A stretch of DNA of 64,000 bases from an uncultured Gammaproteobacteria bacterium. Lineage in GTDB: Bacteria > Pseudomonadota > Gammaproteobacteria > Steroidobacterales > XN24. This document shows, piece after piece, positions 52,956-63,089 of this stretch (position 1 is its first letter; each line of letters begins with the position of its first letter). Where the stretch lies: assembly GCA_947259915.1 (NCBI GenBank), contig CAMYOC010000014.1:16750-80749 (forward strand). Direction: 5' to 3'. Under the pieces are notes generated by a model. That model was not told where the DNA came from. It saw only the letters and a list, made by a program, of their open reading frames with translations, and made no database searches. A program made the position numbers and the translations under genes.

Positions 52956-54173
52956 TCAAGCCGGGCCGGTCTTATGTTCGCGGTCGAATGCGATCGTCAG
53001 CCCCCAGAGCATGGCAAGCAGCAGCCAGAGATGCCGCCAGTGGGTGCTGTCGATGAACAGACTCTGTATCAGGGTCCCGCAGAGCGCCGCGTAAACGACC
53101 TGGAGATCGCTCTGCAGTTCCCAGCGCGCTGTGATCCGAACCAGGCCGCGCGCCAGGCTCAGGAGCAGGAACAAGACGAAACTGAGGCCGGCGATCCAGC
53201 CACCTTCCAGGGTCATGTGCAGATACAGGTTATGGGGGTCCAAACCGACCGTGTTCGGGGACATCCCCGGACCGACGCCCAGGGGATGACTGCCTATCTG
53301 CCGGACCACCTGCGCCTGTGTATCGAAGCGGCCGCCGCGTGCGAGGTCGTACTCCTGGACCAGGGTCGCACGAGCGAAGAATTGCTGGCCGGCGGCAGTG
53401 TTGTTCACGGCCCAGGTCAGGGCTATGACGGCGGCCAGCGCCAGGAACATCGCCAGCAGAAGCACCCTTGTCTTGTCCCGCAGCGTCGGCACCGAGAAGA
53501 TACGGAAGACCAGGAAGAGCGTGAAGGCAGACAGGAAATTCATCCACCCTCCCCTGGAGAAGGCGAGCAGCAGGCCCAGAGCAAGGGTGACAAATATCAT
53601 GACCTGGAATCCGAGTGCCAGAGCACGGCTGAGCAGTATGCGGGACACCGTGTACAAGGCCGCCGGAACCAGGAATGGCGCAAATACGTTCGCGTCCTTG
53701 AATGGCCCCTTGGCTCTGCCGAACGCGTCGCCACCAAGCGCCTCGGGGAGCATGCCGTAGTATTCGAGCCCGCCCCAGATCGTCGCGAGAAGCGCCGCGA
53801 AGATATAGCCGCCCCACAGGACGCGCAGCACCTCCCGCGGGCTGGCGGTCAGGATGCAAGTGAAAAGGAACCAGGCGATGACCATGTAGGTCCTGGTCGC
53901 CAGTGCCCGCACCGTGACGTCAGGATCTTCCGAGAAGATCGCCGCCATGAAATTGCCGGCCACGACCAGAGCCAACAGGAAGGCGGCGACGGCGATCTCC
54001 CGCGGCACACGCAGCCCCAAGGGGAACAGGGCGGCCAGCAGAAACAGGACCAGCAGATCATAGGGCGCCGGCTCTATGAACACGACCGAACTCAGGGCCA
54101 TGGTGACCCAGATCGTCCCCATCACCCACCGTGGGGATTCGGGTCGCGCAAGCGTTTCTCGCAGCTCGATCAA
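52956..54173 (-). CDS. O-antigen ligase/Wzy-type polymerase
   Basis: At least 405 residues and about 11 helices. The O-antigen ligase pattern is visible: a large periplasmic loop with QIGSHPLGVGPG, then GLDPHNLYLHMTLEGG. It is first in the run ligase-barrel-export-kinase, 110 bases before the barrel gene. The start is uncertain: TTG at 54173 is the nearest, but the frame is open upstream with protein-like sequence. In this setting it is more likely a polymerase than a lipid A ligase. Confidence 0.87.
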   Translation of the reverse strand: MIELRETLARPESPRWVMGTIWVTMALSSVVFIEPAPYDLLVLFLLAALFPLGLRVPREIAVAAFLLALVVAGNFMAAIFSEDPDVTVRALATRTYMVIAWFLFTCILTASPREVLRVLWGGYIFAALLATIWGGLEYYGMLPEALGGDAFGRAKGPFKDANVFAPFLVPAALYTVSRILLSRALALGFQVMIFVTLALGLLLAFSRGGWMNFLSAFTLFLVFRIFSVPTLRDKTRVLLLAMFLALAAVIALTWAVNNTAAGQQFFARATLVQEYDLARGGRFDTQAQVVRQIGSHPLGVGPGMSPNTVGLDPHNLYLHMTLEGGWIAGLSFVLFLLLSLARGLVRITARWELQSDLQVVYAALCGTLIQSLFIDSTHWRHLWLLLAMLWGLTIAFDREHKTGPA

Positions 54174-54460
54174 GACGGGACGCGGGTGCCGCTCGGCGAG
54201 CGTCTGGTCCGGGCCGGATCCCTCACCGCGGCAGCGCCGTCCTGCACGCCGGCAGCTCCCGGAGTGCCGGCTTGCGCGCCCGGCCGCGCTGGGCTAAAAA
54301 CGGGGTGTACACTGGATCTCTCGATTTTCTCGGCAGGTACGGAGACTCATTCTCCGAGCGGCGACGCGAACGAAGATGGATCGTCCCATATTGCCACACG
54401 CGTGATCCGGAATCGAAGATCATTATGTTAAGAAACGAAACAGTGGATAGGTAAGAAGAC

Positions 54461-56152
54461 ATGACCGACGTGGGCGCAGGCTGTGACGTACTCGCATTTG
54501 GGCAGCGGCGCCGCCGCAGGTCCACGGACAAGAAGACGACACAATTTCGATCACTACTGAATTCCGCCAGGCTGGAGTTCCTCTGCGAGGCCCACAACGG
54601 TCTCAGTGCCAAGATCTGTGAAGAAGCCGGTTTCAAGGGAATCTGGGCGAGCGGTCTATGCCTGTCGGCGCAATTCGGTGTCCGTGACTCCAACGAAGCA
54701 AGCTGGACGCAGCTATTGGAGATGCTGGAGTTCATGAGCGATGCAGTTCGCATCCCGATCATGCTCGACGGAGATACCGGATACGGTAATTTCAACAACA
54801 TGCGCAGGCTGGTGACAAAGCTGGAGCAGCGCGATATCGCCGCCGTGTGCATCGAAGACAAGCTGTTTCCCAAGACCAACAGCTTCATCAACGCCCTCGC
54901 CCAGCCTTTGGCCGATATGGACGAGTTCTGTGGCAAGATCAAGGCGGCCAAGGACGCCCAGACGGACGACGAGTTTTCGGTAATCGCGAGGGTCGAGGCG
55001 CTGATCGCCGGATGGGGAATGGATGAGGCGATCCGCCGCGCCGAAGCCTACCACGCGGCAGGAGCGGACGGCATCCTGATACACAGCGCGAAGGCCATTC
55101 CGGACGAAGTGCTCACATTCAAGCAGCGATGGGGCGAACGGGCTCCGGTCGTGATTGTGCCGACCAAGTACTATGCAACACCGACCCAGGTATTTCGCGA
55201 CAGCGGTTTCTCCGTGGTTATCTGGGCCAATCAGATTCTCCGCGCAGCGGTGACGGCCATGCAGGAGGCAGCTCGTACTCTGCATACGGATCAGGGGCTA
55301 CACGCCCTGGAAGACCGTATCGCGTCGGTCGCGGAGATATTCAGGCTTCAGGGCGCCCCCGAGCTGCAGAAGGCAGAGGAGCATTACCTTCCGATTCGAT
55401 CCAGGAAGACCCGCGGTATCGTGCTGGCCGCGTCCCGCGGCGTAGAACTTGGCGAGCTGACGGAAAAAGTGCCCAAGGCCATGATCAAGGTTCGTGGCAA
55501 GAGCCTGCTCGGACATATCGTCGATTCGTACAGAGGAGCAGGTGTCAATCAGATCACCGTCGTACGGGGTTACTGTAAAGAGGCCTTTACACATCGTGAC
55601 CTCGACTACGTCGATAATGATGAGTATGCAGAGACCGGCGAACTGTATTCACTGCAACTGGCGCTACACGCCCTGGGGGACACGGACCAGGATCTGGTCA
55701 TCTCGTACGGGGACATTTTATTCAAGAAATATATTCTCGAAGCGCTCCTGGAGGCGGACGACGACATCGTGATCGCCGTCGATGCGGGCTGGCGCGAAAG
55801 CGCCAACAGGCATCGCGCAGCGGACTACGTCTCTTGCTCGATCGGCAACATTCGCCAGTCATATTACAGTGATGTCGATCTGCTCCGGGTAGACGAGGAT
55901 CTCCCGGAAAAAGAGATCAACGGCGAGTGGATGGGGCTCGTGAAAGTCTCGGCGACTGCAAGCGCTCGTCTGCGAGAGCTCGTCGACGAGATCGTTTCTG
56001 CGCCGGATCGAAGCGGCCGCGTCAAGACACTGCCCGACCTGTTGAACAACATGATCGATCGCGGCGAGACGGTGAGGGTAATCTACTCAACGGGTCACTG
56101 GCTCGATATCGATAGCCTGAAGGATGTGGTTACATCGAGCGGCTTTGCTTGA
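54461..56152 (+). CDS. pepM: Phosphoenolpyruvate phosphomutase fused to a nucleotidyltransferase
   Basis: 563 residues, two enzymes in one chain. N-terminal PepM (~25-315) has DGDTGYGN (103-110) and the diagnostic [10 protein letters not shown] (132-141); it turns PEP into phosphonopyruvate, the first step of nearly all phosphonate pathways. C-terminal nucleotidyltransferase (~320-563) resembles phosphonate cytidylyltransferases (PntC), with [15 protein letters not shown]; its G-loop reads AASRG, so one Gly is replaced. The last step would activate a phosphonate as a CMP derivative. A long basic start ([11 protein letters not shown]) is unusual. First gene of the phosphonate operon. Confidence 0.93.
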   Translation: MTDVGAGCDVLAFGQRRRRRSTDKKTTQFRSLLNSARLEFLCEAHNGLSAKICEEAGFKGIWASGLCLSAQFGVRDSNEASWTQLLEMLEFMSDAVRIPIMLDGDTGYGNFNNMRRLVTKLEQRDIAAVCIEDKLFPKTNSFINALAQPLADMDEFCGKIKAAKDAQTDDEFSVIARVEALIAGWGMDEAIRRAEAYHAAGADGILIHSAKAIPDEVLTFKQRWGERAPVVIVPTKYYATPTQVFRDSGFSVVIWANQILRAAVTAMQEAARTLHTDQGLHALEDRIASVAEIFRLQGAPELQKAEEHYLPIRSRKTRGIVLAASRGVELGELTEKVPKAMIKVRGKSLLGHIVDSYRGAGVNQITVVRGYCKEAFTHRDLDYVDNDEYAETGELYSLQLALHALGDTDQDLVISYGDILFKKYILEALLEADDDIVIAVDAGWRESANRHRAADYVSCSIGNIRQSYYSDVDLLRVDEDLPEKEINGEWMGLVKVSATASARLRELVDEIVSAPDRSGRVKTLPDLLNNMIDRGETVRVIYSTGHWLDIDSLKDVVTSSGFA

Positions 56153-56185
56153 GCGAGGCTCCACAGTGACGGACCGTCAGAGCGC

Positions 56186-57322
56186 ATGATCGAGGCGAGC
56201 AGTTTTGTATCGGCCGCCGGAGAGCGTGGATTCCGTCTCTACACGGGCGTCCCATGCTCCTTCCTCACGCCGTTTATCAACTTCGTGATCGACAGCGACG
56301 ATACGCATTACGTCGCGGCGGCGAATGAGGGCGACGCCGTTGCGATCGCCGCCGGCGCCGAGCTCGGCGGGATGCGGACGATCGTGATGTTCCAGAATTC
56401 CGGGCTCGGCAACGCCGTCAGCCCGTTGACGTCCCTGACCTATGTTTTCCGCATCCCGGTACTGATCATAACGACCTATCGTGGCGAACCCGGCGGGCCT
56501 CATGACGAGCCGCAGCACGAGCTGATGGGTGCGATCACCACCGATGTGCTGGAGGCGATGCGGATACCGTGGGAGTATCTCCCCACGGAAGATGCGGCGA
56601 TCGCGGCAACGCTGGATCGCGCAGTGGCCTACATGGACGAAGAGCGCCGGCCCTACGCGCTCGTGATGCGCAAGGGTACGGTCAAGCCCTCAGCGCTGCA
56701 TGCCGTCCCGGTCGCCAAGCCGGTCTGCCCGGTATCGGTTGCGGCGGCCGAGGCAGTCTCCACAAGACAGGAAATGCTCCGCCAGATACAGGCACTGGCT
56801 GGACCTGACGACCTCATCGTAGCGACCACCGGGTACACAGGCAGAGAGCTCTTCAGCTGCGCCGATCGCCCGAACCAGCTCTACATGGTCGGATCGATGG
56901 GCTGTGCTTCGAGTATCGGGCTCGGCCTGGCGCTGGCCAGGCCCGAACGCACTGTCATCGTGATCGACGGTGACGGTGCCGCTCTGATGCGGCTCGGTGC
57001 CATGAGCACCATCGGCTTTGAGCGGCCGCCCAATCTGGTGCACATCGTCCTGGACAACCAGGTCTACGAATCCACTGGTTCCCAGTCCACGGTTTCGGGT
57101 TCGGTCGACTTCTGTGGGCTGGCAGCTGCCTGCGGATACCCGAAGGTGCGTCGGGTGACCCGACCGGATGAACTGGCCGACGCGATACTGGACAGTCCGG
57201 GGCAGCTGGCGTTCTATCATGTGCCGATCCTGCCCGGCACGCCTCGCAAGCTCGGCCGCCCGGACATCACTCCGCCCGATGTGGCCGCTCGTTTTCGCCA
57301 ATTCCTCCAATCGAAGCTGTGA
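56186..57322 (+). CDS. ppd: Phosphonopyruvate decarboxylase (TPP-dependent)
   Basis: 378 residues, single-chain Ppd. Pyrimidine-binding half: GVPCSFLTPFINFVI, AANEGDAVAIAAGAELGG, FQNSGLGNAVSPLTSLTY. Diphosphate-binding half: VIDGDGAALMRLGAM and LDNQVYESTGSQ. It decarboxylates phosphonopyruvate to phosphonoacetaldehyde, which pulls the unfavourable PepM reaction. Lies 34 bases after pepM; its stop overlaps the transaminase GTG. Confidence 0.95.
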   Translation: MIEASSFVSAAGERGFRLYTGVPCSFLTPFINFVIDSDDTHYVAAANEGDAVAIAAGAELGGMRTIVMFQNSGLGNAVSPLTSLTYVFRIPVLIITTYRGEPGGPHDEPQHELMGAITTDVLEAMRIPWEYLPTEDAAIAATLDRAVAYMDEERRPYALVMRKGTVKPSALHAVPVAKPVCPVSVAAAEAVSTRQEMLRQIQALAGPDDLIVATTGYTGRELFSCADRPNQLYMVGSMGCASSIGLGLALARPERTVIVIDGDGAALMRLGAMSTIGFERPPNLVHIVLDNQVYESTGSQSTVSGSVDFCGLAAACGYPKVRRVTRPDELADAILDSPGQLAFYHVPILPGTPRKLGRPDITPPDVAARFRQFLQSKL

Positions 57323-58416
57323 CGAAGCCCACCATCCTGTTGAATCCGGGTCCGGTCACGCTGACCGACCGCGTCCGCAGCGCCATGGGTAAAGCGGACT
57401 GGTGCCACCGGGAGCCGGAGTTCGCCGCGCTCACGCAGTCCATCAACGCGCGACTGGCCGGGGTCTACGACGCAGCGGAAGATGACTACGCTTCGGTCCT
57501 GGTGACCGGGTCCGGGACACTCGCCGTCGAGGCGATGCTGTCGAGCTTTGCACCCGTCGAAGGCCGAACGCTGATCGTCGCCAATGGTGTCTATGGCGAG
57601 CGTATGGCGGGGATGCTGAGAGCGATGCGGCGGCCGAGCGAACTCCTGAAGGCGGAATGGGATGCGCCGATCGATCTCGCTGCGGTGGAGGAGGCACTCG
57701 TCTCTGACCCGGGCATCAGCCATGTGGCGACGGTTCACCATGAGACCACGACAGGCCGTCTGAACGCCCTTGCAGATCTGGGAGCGCTCTGCAGGCAGCA
57801 TGGCCGCGCTGTGCTCCTCGATGCAGTCAGTAGCTTCGGGGCAGAGGAAATCGGCTTTCGCGACTGGAACCTCGAGGCTGTGGCAGGGACCGCGAATAAA
57901 TGCCTGCACGGCGTTCCCGGCCTGTCGTTCGTGCTGGCACGGCGAAAGGCGCTGGCGGACAATGGCCACGCACCCAATTCGGTTTACCTGGACCTGCGGC
58001 GCTACTACAGCGCTCAGCACGGCGACGGCTACTCGCCGTTCACACAAGCCGTTCAGGTCGCGTTCGCGCTGAGCGCGGCCCTGGATGAGTTTCACGAGGC
58101 CGGAGGCTGGCGACAACGCAAGCGTCGCTACGGGGAGATCGGGACGGCGGTCCGCAGATGCCTGCAAGGACTGGGTGTCACCACCCTCATCCCGGAGAAG
58201 GACTATTCATCGGTGATGTGCAGCTATCGCATTCCACCCGGCGTGACCTACGATGCGCTCCATGATTCGCTGAAGGCGCAAGGCTTCGTCATCTATGCCG
58301 GTCAGGCCCGATTCTCGGAATCCATCTTCCGGATCGCCCACATGGGCGCCATCTCGGACGGCGACGTCGAGCGGCTGAATCGGGCCCTGACAGAATTCTT
58401 CGACGGCGCACGCTGA
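57319..58416 (+). CDS. phnW: 2-aminoethylphosphonate transaminase (PhnW-like)
   Basis: 365 residues, class V aminotransferase fold. Start KPTILLNPGPVTLTDRVRSAM, substrate motif GSGTLAVEAML, and PLP-Lys in AGTANKCLHGVPGLSFVL. In a biosynthetic cluster it runs toward 2-aminoethylphosphonate (AEP) from phosphonoacetaldehyde. GTG start overlapping the ppd stop; its stop overlaps the next ATG by one base. No phosphonate-degradation gene is nearby, supporting synthesis. Confidence 0.94.
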   Translation: MTKPTILLNPGPVTLTDRVRSAMGKADWCHREPEFAALTQSINARLAGVYDAAEDDYASVLVTGSGTLAVEAMLSSFAPVEGRTLIVANGVYGERMAGMLRAMRRPSELLKAEWDAPIDLAAVEEALVSDPGISHVATVHHETTTGRLNALADLGALCRQHGRAVLLDAVSSFGAEEIGFRDWNLEAVAGTANKCLHGVPGLSFVLARRKALADNGHAPNSVYLDLRRYYSAQHGDGYSPFTQAVQVAFALSAALDEFHEAGGWRQRKRRYGEIGTAVRRCLQGLGVTTLIPEKDYSSVMCSYRIPPGVTYDALHDSLKAQGFVIYAGQARFSESIFRIAHMGAISDGDVERLNRALTEFFDGAR

Positions 58417-59165
58417 TGTACCAGATCAAGGTTGCCGTGATTCTGGCGGCTGGCATGGGGACACGACTCGGTGAAGAAGGCCGGTCGCAGCCCAAGGGCT
58501 TCCTTCGCCTGGGCACGGAGCCGATCATCGCAGAATCTCTTGCCCGGCTGAGGCGCGCCGGGATCGAGCGCGTCCTGATCGTCACCGGACACTGCCGGGA
58601 ATCCTATGACGAACTCGCCCGGGCAAGCCGGGGCTTTGTCAGTACGGTGCACAACCCTCGCTACCGGGATTCCGGGAGCATGTATTCGCTCTATTGCGCG
58701 AAGGAGGAGATCGACGACGACTTCCTGCTGCTGGAATCCGACCTTATCTACGAGCAGGATGCGCTGCGAAGCGCGCTCGAATTCCCGGAAGACAACTGCC
58801 TGTTGCTATCCGGTTTTACCAAATCGGGCGACGAGGTCTACGTGCAACAGGACGAAAGGGGACTCGTAGCGATGTCGAAGGACCGCTCGCAGCTGGGCGA
58901 CGTTTCAGGTGAACTGGTCGGCATAACACGCGTCTCGACAACGCTTTTCTCCCACATGCTGGCGGTCGCCGAAGAGGCATTCGAGGATGATCTTTTTTGC
59001 GATTACGAGACGGACTGTCTTGTCACCACCTCGGCCCGCTATCCCGTGTACTGCCATCTCGTGCCCGGACTGGCGTGGGCCGAGATCGATGATGCTGCAC
59101 ACCTCGAACGGGCCCGGACCATCGTCTATCCGGAGATCGTCAGGCGCGACGCCCCGGAGCCTTGA
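58416..59165 (+). CDS. Nucleotidyltransferase (phosphonate/phosphocholine cytidylyltransferase-like)
   Basis: 249 residues. Intact nucleotide loop ILAAGMGTRLGEEGRSQPKGFL, then NPRYRDSGSMYSLYCAKE and a metal-binding LLLESDLIYE. The form matches small cytidylyltransferases such as PntC or LicC, which make CMP-AEP or CDP-choline. Its start overlaps phnW by one base; in some bacteria the equivalent enzymes are fused. It is a second candidate for AEP activation besides the pepM fusion, so one of the two may use another headgroup. Confidence 0.87.
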   Translation: MYQIKVAVILAAGMGTRLGEEGRSQPKGFLRLGTEPIIAESLARLRRAGIERVLIVTGHCRESYDELARASRGFVSTVHNPRYRDSGSMYSLYCAKEEIDDDFLLLESDLIYEQDALRSALEFPEDNCLLLSGFTKSGDEVYVQQDERGLVAMSKDRSQLGDVSGELVGITRVSTTLFSHMLAVAEEAFEDDLFCDYETDCLVTTSARYPVYCHLVPGLAWAEIDDAAHLERARTIVYPEIVRRDAPEP

Positions 59166-59259
59166 GAGTGTTTTACTTCCACGGGTTCATGCCGGAAGCC
59201 GGTGTCCGGGGAAGGTATTCCCGGCCGCCCGTGGGACCTGACGCCCGGGGTCGTGACGC

Positions 59260-60573
59260 GTGAGCGGACGGCTTGCCCTCGGATTCTCGCGGATATTACT
59301 GAGCTCTGCTTTCATCTTTTCCTGCCGCGTCACAGGAGCCGCTCTGGTACTGGTCCTGCAGGTGATGCTGGCTCGCTGGATGGGTGCTGCCGAGCTCGGC
59401 GTGTACGTGCTGGCATTCTCCTGGTGCATCCTGCTGGCGACGATAGGCAATCTCGGACTCGCATCGGCATCGCTGCGCGTCATCGGCCAGGCGCTCGGCC
59501 AGGACAATCCCGGCGCGATCTGGGGATTCCTGAGGCGCGGCGCGCAGATCGTCGCGGCGACCAGCGTGACGGTGGCGCTGATCGGGGGCGTGGTCGTTCT
59601 CTCCTTCGGCGAATCACTGCCCGGCGGCGGAGTGGCGCCCTTCCTCTGGTCGATGGCCTCGGTCCCGATACTCGCTGGCATCAGCACCCTGTGCGTCGTG
59701 GCCGTGGCATTCCAGTGGTTCGGACTGGCCTATCTGCCATCGGAGGTGTTGCGGCCGGTGTCGATCCTGGCCATCGTCACGACGATCTGGGTCGTCACGA
59801 GTCAGCTCGCGGCATCGACGGTCATGCTGGCGCAATTCCTCGTGCTCGCTGCAACCTTGCTGATCCTGATCACGATACTGGCGCAACGCCTCCCGCGACA
59901 GGTTCCGGCAGTATCGCCCATATTCGAAACACGGACCTGGATGCAGACCGCACTCCCGTTGCTGGTCATCGGGCTGTTCAGCAGCTATTTCCCGGAAGTC
60001 ATGCTGATCCTGCTCGGCGCCCAGGTGCCGAGCGACCAGGTCGCGATCTTCAATGCGAGCTATCGGCTTGCGCTGGTGGTGACGTTTGGCCTGACCGCCA
60101 TCGATGCGGTGACCTCACCGGTCGCGGCGAGACTCTATGCCGCGAAGGAATCGAGCGAATTGCAGGCAGTGGTGGCGCGCGCCACCCAGCTGGGCTTCTG
60201 GTGCAGCCTTGCTGCGGTCGCCGGCTTCGCTGTCCTGGGTTCGTGGCTGCTGGGACTGTTCGGTCCCGAGTTCGTCGCCGGGTATGAGACCATGATGATC
60301 CTGATCACGGCGCAGCTCGTGCGCTCGGCGGCGGGCCCGGTGGTGTCACTGCTCTCGGTCACCGGTCACCATCATCGGTGTCTGCCCGTCTTCGGGAGTG
60401 CGTTGATCGGGGCGGTGCTCCTGGTTTTCGCCCTGGTCCCGCCATACGGCATCCGCGGGGCGGCCGTAGTGGTGCTCCTGGTTACGTTGGGCTGGTGTGT
60501 CTGGCTGCACCGGCTCGTGGTTGTGCATATCGGAATCAGGCCTTCCATATTCGGCATCTATGCGCGCGGTTGA
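59260..60573 (+). CDS. Oligosaccharide flippase (Wzx/MOP family)
   Basis: 437 residues with about 12-14 helices evenly spaced and the MOP-type start RILLSSAFIFSCRVTGAALVLVLQVMLARWMGAAELGVYVL. It should flip the lipid-linked repeat unit across the inner membrane. GTG start 95 bases after the nucleotidyltransferase gene. Confidence 0.9.
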   Translation: MSGRLALGFSRILLSSAFIFSCRVTGAALVLVLQVMLARWMGAAELGVYVLAFSWCILLATIGNLGLASASLRVIGQALGQDNPGAIWGFLRRGAQIVAATSVTVALIGGVVVLSFGESLPGGGVAPFLWSMASVPILAGISTLCVVAVAFQWFGLAYLPSEVLRPVSILAIVTTIWVVTSQLAASTVMLAQFLVLAATLLILITILAQRLPRQVPAVSPIFETRTWMQTALPLLVIGLFSSYFPEVMLILLGAQVPSDQVAIFNASYRLALVVTFGLTAIDAVTSPVAARLYAAKESSELQAVVARATQLGFWCSLAAVAGFAVLGSWLLGLFGPEFVAGYETMMILITAQLVRSAAGPVVSLLSVTGHHHRCLPVFGSALIGAVLLVFALVPPYGIRGAAVVVLLVTLGWCVWLHRLVVVHIGIRPSIFGIYARG

Positions 60574-60601
60574 GCGGCTCATGACGGGAGCAATCTGACT
60601 G

Positions 60602-61843
60602 ATGGCCAAAGAGAGATCGCCACATTCATCCACGCTTGCAGCGCGTGGCCTTGCGGCCGCAACGCTGCTGATCACTCTCGCGCTGGCGGCATCCGGCAGT
60701 ATCGCCGACGTGAGGCAAGAGGGCTCTGTCCGGTTCTTCGCCAACGCAAAATCCGACTTCGACCGCTGGACGAAGCGCCCGAGTCGGGCACAGCAGGCCT
60801 GGATGCGCGAACACTATGATCGTATGTTGACCTACAGTCCTTATTTCGATTCGCGACTGGCGTGGTATCCGAACGCCTGGGTATACAAGGACAGCTACGC
60901 GCTCAGGTCGAACTGGCAGATCTTCAAGGACAATCCGCACTGGGTCTTGCGTGATGCGGATGGCGAGGCGCTCTACATCCCGTTTGCCTGTTCCGGGGGA
61001 TCATGCCCTCAGCACGCAGCGGACTTCGGTAATCAGGACTTCCGGCAATGGTGGATCGACGGTCTGCGGAAAAAGCTGGACCGGGGCTATATCGGCGTCT
61101 ACATAGACGACGTGAACCTGGACTGGCGCGTCAGCAATGGCCGTGGCGAACACGTCAAACCCATCGATCCTCGTACCGGCGAAGAGATGACCTTGGGCGA
61201 CTGGCGTCGTTATTTTGCCGAGTTCATGGAGCAGATCCGTGCTGCCTTCGTGGATGCGGAGATCGTCCACAATGTGATCTGGTACGCGACGCCGGCGGAT
61301 GATCCCTTCATCGCCCGCCAAATCGCTTCGGCGGACTATATAAACCTGGAGCGAGGTGCAACGGACGACGGCATTCGCGGCGGATCCGGCAAGTACGGCT
61401 TCGAGAGTTTTCTGGGTTTCATCGACCGAATCCACGCCGGTGGCCGGAATGTGATTCTTGATGATGACGACTCGGATACCCTGACTGAACGCGACTATGA
61501 GCTTGCTGCATACCTTCTCGTCAACGACGGTAGCGACCTGATCGGGGCTGATGGAGATCGACGCAGGATGAACCCGGACAACTTCTGGGAAGGCTATGAG
61601 ATCGCTCTCGGCAGCGCGGCGGGACCGCGATTCAGTGTGGGCGGGATCTTGAGACGCGACTTCGAGTGCGGCGCCGCGCTGCTGAATCAGCCGGATATGC
61701 CGACGCGCACGGTAACGATTGGAGAGGGCTTCAACACCCTGGCCGGAATTCCTGTGCGCTCAGTGGTTCTCGGAGCCAGAACTGGCGCGATTCTGACCAG
61801 GCAGGACTGCTCATCAACAGCGGCTCCCGTGCGGCCTGACTGA
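60602..61843 (+). CDS. Secreted putative glycoside hydrolase (GHL15 type)
   Basis: 413 residues: signal peptide or anchor (~12-35), then a TIM-barrel-like body. Features typical of the hypothetical glycosyl hydrolase family 15: YVKDSYALR-like region with NPHWVLRDADGEALYI, YIGVYIDDVNLDWR with acidic residues at a strand end, and LERGATDDGIRG plus GGRNVILDDDDSD. Likely trims or processes the exported polymer. It is 28 bases after the flippase gene. Catalytic residues are not confirmed. Confidence 0.75.
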   Translation: MAKERSPHSSTLAARGLAAATLLITLALAASGSIADVRQEGSVRFFANAKSDFDRWTKRPSRAQQAWMREHYDRMLTYSPYFDSRLAWYPNAWVYKDSYALRSNWQIFKDNPHWVLRDADGEALYIPFACSGGSCPQHAADFGNQDFRQWWIDGLRKKLDRGYIGVYIDDVNLDWRVSNGRGEHVKPIDPRTGEEMTLGDWRRYFAEFMEQIRAAFVDAEIVHNVIWYATPADDPFIARQIASADYINLERGATDDGIRGGSGKYGFESFLGFIDRIHAGGRNVILDDDDSDTLTERDYELAAYLLVNDGSDLIGADGDRRRMNPDNFWEGYEIALGSAAGPRFSVGGILRRDFECGAALLNQPDMPTRTVTIGEGFNTLAGIPVRSVVLGARTGAILTRQDCSSTAAPVRPD

Positions 61844-61964
61844 CTCCGCATGGATCAAACAATCGCTGTATGCTTGTCACGCCTGACTCATCCGTACTAT
61901 CGGTTCGGGCTTTCATTTCCGGGCGTCGACATCGAGGACACCGCAAGAGTGTTCACTGAACATC

Positions 61965-63020
61965 GTGGGAGCTGAGCTAATTCGCACAATCAGTCCGGCA
62001 CCCCGGGACGTATGGCTGGAGGTGCTCGAGTCCGATCCGACGGCATTTGTGTACCAGACGCCAGCCGGGCTCGATGCGATCTGTGCCCAACGCGACTGCG
62101 AAGATGCGAGTCGGCTATATGAGTTTTCCGATGGCAGGCGGCTGATCCTGCCGCTATTCCGTCGCAAGGGTCTGCCGGCTTGGCTGACCGTGGAACGGTC
62201 GCCACTGGTCGGGAGCCTGGTGGCACCGGGCCCGCTCCGGGCTGAAGAACTGACAGCCATCTTCTCCGATCTCGCCAGTCGCCCGGTGCTCAGCACCACC
62301 ATCCGGCCAACGGCCCTGAGCAGCGACGTATGGGCTTCAGCAGAGCTCCCGGGCGCCGCGAGTCAGCGCCGAGTCGTACACATCCTGGATCTCGAGGGGG
62401 GATTCGATGCGGTATGGGAAAATCGATTCCATCATCAGGCGCGAAGGGCTGTACGCAAGGCGATAAAGTCCGGGGTCGACGTGGAATGTGACCGCACCGG
62501 CAGACTCGTGCCCGTCTTCTACGACCTGCTGAAGAAATCGATCGATCGCTGGGCCGCGCAGCGCCGTGAGCCTCTCTACCTGGCGCGCTGGCGGGCACGC
62601 CACCGGGACCCGATGCGCGGCTTGCAGGCCATCGCCGACACACTGGGAGACGCTTGCCGCATCTGGGTCGCCAGGGTTGCCGGGCAGCCGGCAGCGGCCA
62701 TCATGGTCCTGCAGGGCGCCAATGCGCACTATACGCGCGGCGCGATGGACAAGGATCTCGCCGGTCCGTCGCGAGCCAGCTTCCTGCTCCAGAAACTGGC
62801 CATAGAATACGCCTGCAAGGCGGGTTGCCGATATTACAATATGGGCGAGACCGGCCCATCGGAAGGCCTGGCCAGATTCAAGAGCCACTTTGGCGCCACG
62901 GCCTATGCCTTTTCGGAGTACCGCCTCGAACGGCTTCCGATATCTGCTGTCGAGAGTCGATTGCGTAGTACGGCAAAGAAGATCATGGCCTTCAGGCGCG
63001 GCGCGGACCACAGCTCATAA
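61965..63020 (+). CDS. FemAB/GNAT-like acyltransferase
   Basis: 351 residues, double GNAT fold. The C-terminal half has the familiar FHHQARRAVRKAIKSGVDVE, ARVAGQPAAAIMVLQGANAHYTRGAMD and YYNMGETGPSEGLARFKSHFGA blocks of FemAB-like proteins in PEP-CTERM/exopolysaccharide loci. GTG start is the likeliest. It may add an amino acid or acyl group to the glycan; the donor is unknown. Confidence 0.83.
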   Translation: MGAELIRTISPAPRDVWLEVLESDPTAFVYQTPAGLDAICAQRDCEDASRLYEFSDGRRLILPLFRRKGLPAWLTVERSPLVGSLVAPGPLRAEELTAIFSDLASRPVLSTTIRPTALSSDVWASAELPGAASQRRVVHILDLEGGFDAVWENRFHHQARRAVRKAIKSGVDVECDRTGRLVPVFYDLLKKSIDRWAAQRREPLYLARWRARHRDPMRGLQAIADTLGDACRIWVARVAGQPAAAIMVLQGANAHYTRGAMDKDLAGPSRASFLLQKLAIEYACKAGCRYYNMGETGPSEGLARFKSHFGATAYAFSEYRLERLPISAVESRLRSTAKKIMAFRRGADHSS

Positions 63021-63089
63021 GCAGCAAAGAGGTCCGTTCTCGAAGCGGGCGGGCGAATCACCGCCGTCGCCGGCCACGGCCGGTATAGC

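Noticed and set aside
54425..54451. Eight-codon reading frame just before pepM as a leader peptide
   Set aside because: No attenuator hairpins or codon bias for a regulatory amino acid; probably chance.
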